DNA from: Sulfurovum sp.
GTDB lineage: Bacteria > Campylobacterota > Campylobacteria > Campylobacterales > Sulfurovaceae
Direction of reading: 5' to 3'
DNA: 5,969 bases
NCBI GenBank assembly: GCA_030634925.1
Contig: DAOVZV010000085.1
Location: 1-5,969 of the forward strand
This document shows positions 5,569-5,969 of the stretch, in pieces. Below the pieces are notes generated by a model that searched no databases, was not told the DNA's origin, and worked only from the letters and a program-made list of their open reading frames with translations. The position numbers and the translations under genes were made by a program. The stretch's first letter is position 1. The number at the start of each line of letters is the position of its first letter.

Positions 5569-5969
5569 CCCTCCCCACCTCTACTCTCTTTCTCCAAAAT
5601 CCCACTCATTCCAAATCTTCTTCCTAGTTCTTGTTTGACTCTATCTGGTGATATGTCTCTGTATCCTAGTCCTACTAGTGTGTGGTATAGTAAGTCTGCA
5701 CTTTCGTATATTACTTGTTCGTCACTTTCGTTATCTATGGCTACGCATACTTCATCTGCTTCTTCACGGATTTTGCTTAGCATTAGTTCTTTGTCGTCTA
5801 ATAGCTTTTTTGTCCATGATTTGGTCTCTGCTGATGTGTTTTTGCGTTCTAGTATTGTGTGGTATAGTGTATCTACTACGCTGTATATCCTGTCAGTGTC
5901 TAGCTCTTTGGTGATGGTAATCTTATCATCTAGTACAGAGGTGAAGAAACAGCTTTTGCGTCCTGTGTG
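5565..5969 (-). CDS. hisIE: HisIE, C-terminal fragment: end of phosphoribosyl-AMP cyclohydrolase plus phosphoribosyl-ATP pyrophosphatase
   Basis: The bifunctional histidine enzyme HisIE removes pyrophosphate from phosphoribosyl-ATP (HisE part), then opens the adenine ring of phosphoribosyl-AMP (HisI part), in the cytoplasm. The minus strand is open from the window edge for 134 codons to TAA at 5567-5565. The first visible residues, HTGRKSCFF, are the conserved end of the HisI domain (CHTGRxSCF), so the 5' part of the gene lies outside. From about residue 24 the HisE helices follow, with KIREEADEV (66-74) carrying the metal-binding Glu cluster, ESADLLYHTLVGL (89-101), and a C-terminal VKQELGRRFGMSG (111-123). 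The ATG at 5783 that would give a 72-residue protein is an internal methionine of this frame; HisE alone would be cut in half there. The stop overlaps the DUF4276 stop tail to tail. The end (ESRGGEG) is a short extra tail after the HisE domain. Confidence 0.93.
   Translation of the reverse strand, partial: HTGRKSCFFTSVLDDKITITKELDTDRIYSVVDTLYHTILERKNTSAETKSWTKKLLDDKELMLSKIREEADEVCVAIDNESDEQVIYESADLLYHTLVGLGYRDISPDRVKQELGRRFGMSGILEKESRGGEG

Noticed and set aside
5565..5783. A separate 72-residue HisE-like protein starting at ATG 5783
   Set aside because: The frame is open upstream to the window edge and encodes the first part of HisE and the end of HisI, so this ATG is internal.
5679..5868. 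13-base direct repeat TGTGTGGTATAGT at 5679-5691 and 5856-5868
   Set aside because: Both copies lie in hisIE and encode the similar helix segments with LYHT; explained as coding similarity, not a mobile or regulatory repeat.
5648..5914. Plus-strand open frame of 88 codons, very hydrophobic
   Set aside because: Antisense to hisIE. The Leu/Cys-rich translation is a composition artefact of the opposite strand, not a membrane protein.

Overview
The window is AT-rich, and its amino-acid biosynthesis genes, codon choice and T-rich sequence in front of TATAAT-like -10 boxes suggest a free-living Campylobacterota bacterium (Sulfurimonas/Sulfurovum-like). That assignment is an inference from style; no marker gene here proves it. 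Both ends are cut: the left edge runs into trpB and the right edge into hisIE.

Layout. (1) Minus strand, 1-1387: a membrane-anchored calcineurin-like metallophosphoesterase, followed 45 bp downstream by the start of trpB (tryptophan synthase beta chain). (2) A short divergent intergenic region (1388-1506). (3) Plus strand, 1507-3709: a 41-residue single-span membrane microprotein, a TMEM43/LUMA-family membrane protein, and a secreted protein with two CXXCH haem-binding motifs. The last two are 5 bp apart and are very probably co-transcribed. (4) Plus strand, 3767-5568: a two-gene cassette of a compact AAA/ABC-type ATPase and a DUF4276 (Toprim-like) protein, coupled by an ATGA overlap. (5) Minus strand, 5565-5969: the C-terminal part of hisIE (histidine biosynthesis), whose stop codon overlaps that of the DUF4276 gene.

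How the genes work together. trpB and hisIE are housekeeping biosynthesis genes. The TMEM43 / CXXCH pair looks like an envelope module of unknown role. The ATPase-DUF4276 pair has the architecture of nuclease-type defence systems (an SMC/ABC-like ATPase plus a Toprim-like partner, as in OLD, Gabija and PARIS). It sits as a compact cassette between unrelated genes and is the best candidate for an under-described system here. Its defence function is inferred from architecture only.

No RNA genes, CRISPR arrays, insertion sequences or clear intrinsic terminators were seen. No stretch longer than 300 bases lacks a gene.
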